Positions 62,641 to 64,000 of a DNA stretch of 64,000 nt are shown here, piece by piece. The notes under the pieces were generated by a model. It was not told the DNA's origin, made no database searches, and saw only the letters and a list, made by a program, of their open reading frames with translations. The DNA is from Sequoia sempervirens (lineage: Eukaryota; Streptophyta; Pinopsida; Cupressales; Cupressaceae), in contig VDFB02047230.1 in assembly GCA_007258455.2 (NCBI GenBank), forward strand, positions 158,976,635-159,040,634, in the 5' to 3' direction. Within the stretch, counting starts at the first letter, position 1. Each line of letters starts with the position of its first letter. The translations under genes and the position numbers were made by a program.

Positions 62641-62960
62641 ATTTTTGACTCGGGAAATACTCGACAACTTAAAAAGTAGCAAAATTTCTTATAAAAACAC
62701 CTTTTTTTTTTGCAAAATTCAATTACAAAATGCATCAAATGAGTCTAAAAACCATGAGGGAGTGTTTTATATTAAATTTCATTGTTGAATACATATGGAT
62801 TACAAAATGGCATCATTATACATAGTGAAATTGCTAATAACTATAATGAATTTATGATGATTGTATTTGAAAACCATCATCATAAATTTCATATCTAGGC
62901 AATTATAATTAGTTATATATAATACATTAATTATATGTTGTATTATATTTATATATTAAT
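62641..62960. other. Sequence left of the copia relic's broken end
   Basis: At about 62640 copia similarity stops; the following GGAGAGTACTCGACAAGCCC and CGGGAAATACTCGAC words (62617-62665) belong to an unidentified repeat. No gene seen. Confidence 0.5.
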
Positions 62961-62963
62961 TTT

Positions 62964-63408
62964 TTGTATTATATAAAAAATATAATAATTATTAACTATT
63001 AATTATAATAATTTTATATATGTATTTAATAGTTTTGTTAAAGAATATAATATATAATAATAAGTAGTATAATTATATTATTTATAATTTATTTTTTATT
63101 ATATAAATTATACATTATATATTAATTATGCTAATATATACTTAACTATTGATGCCATAATGTTAAAACCTAAATGTGCTCATTTGTATTATATAAAAAA
63201 TATAATAATTATTAACTAGTAATTATAATAATTTTATATATGTATTTAATAGTTTTGTTAAAGAATATAATATATAATAATAATAATTAGTATAATTTTT
63301 TTATTTATAATTTATTTTTTATTATATAAAATATATATTATATATTAATTATGCTAATATATACTTATCTACTGATGCTGTAATGTTGAAACCTAAATGT
63401 GCTCATTA
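62964..63408. repeat. AT-rich tandem duplication, about 222 bp x2
   Basis: TATTATATAAAAAATATAAT at 62966 and 63188 starts two copies, each ending AACCTAAATGTGCTCATT. They differ by a few substitutions and a small indel (AATAATAATTAG). Confidence 0.95.
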
Positions 63409-64000
63409 TTAGGATCTTGGCCGTAATTTTCATTTTAATAAACATACTCTAAAACCCTCATTGAAACCTTACTTTCAGGCAGTAGCTCGCCAAATTGGAG
63501 AAGTGAAAGGTCAATACCAGCAAGGAAGAGTTTGGAGGAGTGAAAACCAATAGCGGTGGGGAAAGCAGCAATAAAGGGCGAAAAACAACTGAAAAAATGG
63601 CAAAAATTGATGAACGGCTGAGATTTGTTTAAAAGCACTGAAATTTTCGCTCAAAAATGCATGAAAAAAACCAGTAAATATTTGTGCGATTAACCTGCAA
63701 TTATTCTCCATTTTTTCTGGTGATTAATCAGAAATAAATGGGCGATTAAATCTGCTATAGTGATCCGTGAGTAAAGGTAGAAATTACACGTTTTCTCAAA
63801 TTTCTGGCGATTAATCGGCCACTTGACGATTAATCGCCGATTATGTAAACAAAGGTATACATCTAATTTCTACCTTTTCTTGTTTAGTGACTATATCCAA
63901 TTTTCCTTCGCCACAAATTTCAAGTACTTTATTGTCACCCAATCTTACTTCACTTCTAAAATTTTCATTTTTGCAACTTATCATATGTTTAGAACAACTT
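63409..64000. other. Repeat-related intergenic DNA with CGATTAATCG motifs
   Basis: 63430-63505 resembles 27625-27765 (CATTTTAATAAACATACTCT, TTGAAACCTTACTTTCAGG). 63690-63850 has six GCGATTAA/TTAATCGCC words. No gene recognised. Confidence 0.6.

Overview
The window looks like intergenic, transposon-packed plant nuclear DNA, most likely from a large gymnosperm-type genome. The plant assignment rests on L1-like LINEs with DUF4283-type ORF1, a chromodomain-type Ty3/gypsy element with an initiator-Met tRNA primer site, a DUF4216-like CACTA transposase end, spliceosomal splice sites and AT-rich composition. The gymnosperm part is inference from long decayed LTRs and old nested insertions. There are no prokaryotic operons, CRISPR arrays or RNA genes that I can support. 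One run of 100 Ns (37474-37573) is an assembly gap.

Layout. 1-2.4 kb: an L1-like LINE on the minus strand (ORF1 plus the start of ORF2) running off the left edge. 3.9-7.9 kb: minus-strand copy A of a duplicated, intron-containing gene encoding an acidic nuclear-type protein of unknown family. 10.4-24.4 kb: an old Ty3/gypsy element with a 4.95-kb 5' LTR, decayed gag-pol and a truncated 3' LTR. The 5' LTR carries a 1.0-kb terminal-inverted-repeat transposon and the 3' LTR carries a 1.2-kb solo LTR with a perfect 5-bp target duplication. 24.4-27.1 kb: low-complexity DNA with a 60-bp near-palindrome and a 1.35-kb polypyrimidine tract. 27.1-31.6 kb: two copies of a repeat rich in TGTCTCATCGACA-type motifs. 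31.9-35.1 kb: a broken but long (about 1,040 codons) intronless coding relic of a family I do not recognise. 36.8-37.5 kb: the C-terminal end of a CACTA transposase. 38.7-40.5 kb: a 5'-truncated LINE (RT tail plus RNase H). 40.6 kb: a tRNA-derived SINE. 43.3-44.5 kb: a LINE ORF1-only retroelement flanked by a perfect 19-bp target-site duplication. 45.4-51.4 kb: plus-strand copy B of the duplicated gene, the best preserved coding region here, followed by a tandem duplication of its 3' end. 51.6-52.2 kb: a probable hAT transposase relic. 53.9-55.6 kb and 56.0-58.7 kb: a long-TIR element and a large LTR. 60.5-62.6 kb: a Ty1/copia remnant. 62.9-64 kb: AT-rich tandem duplication and a cluster of CGATTAATCG motifs.

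Functionally almost everything is dead mobile DNA. The only plausible host gene is copy B, possibly with copy A as a pseudogene; the two are in inverted orientation about 38 kb apart, share introns, and each is damaged at a different end. The two observations I would follow first are the ORF1-only 'half-LINE' with intact hallmarks of retrotransposition (43327-44530) and the unrecognised long coding relic (31943-35073).
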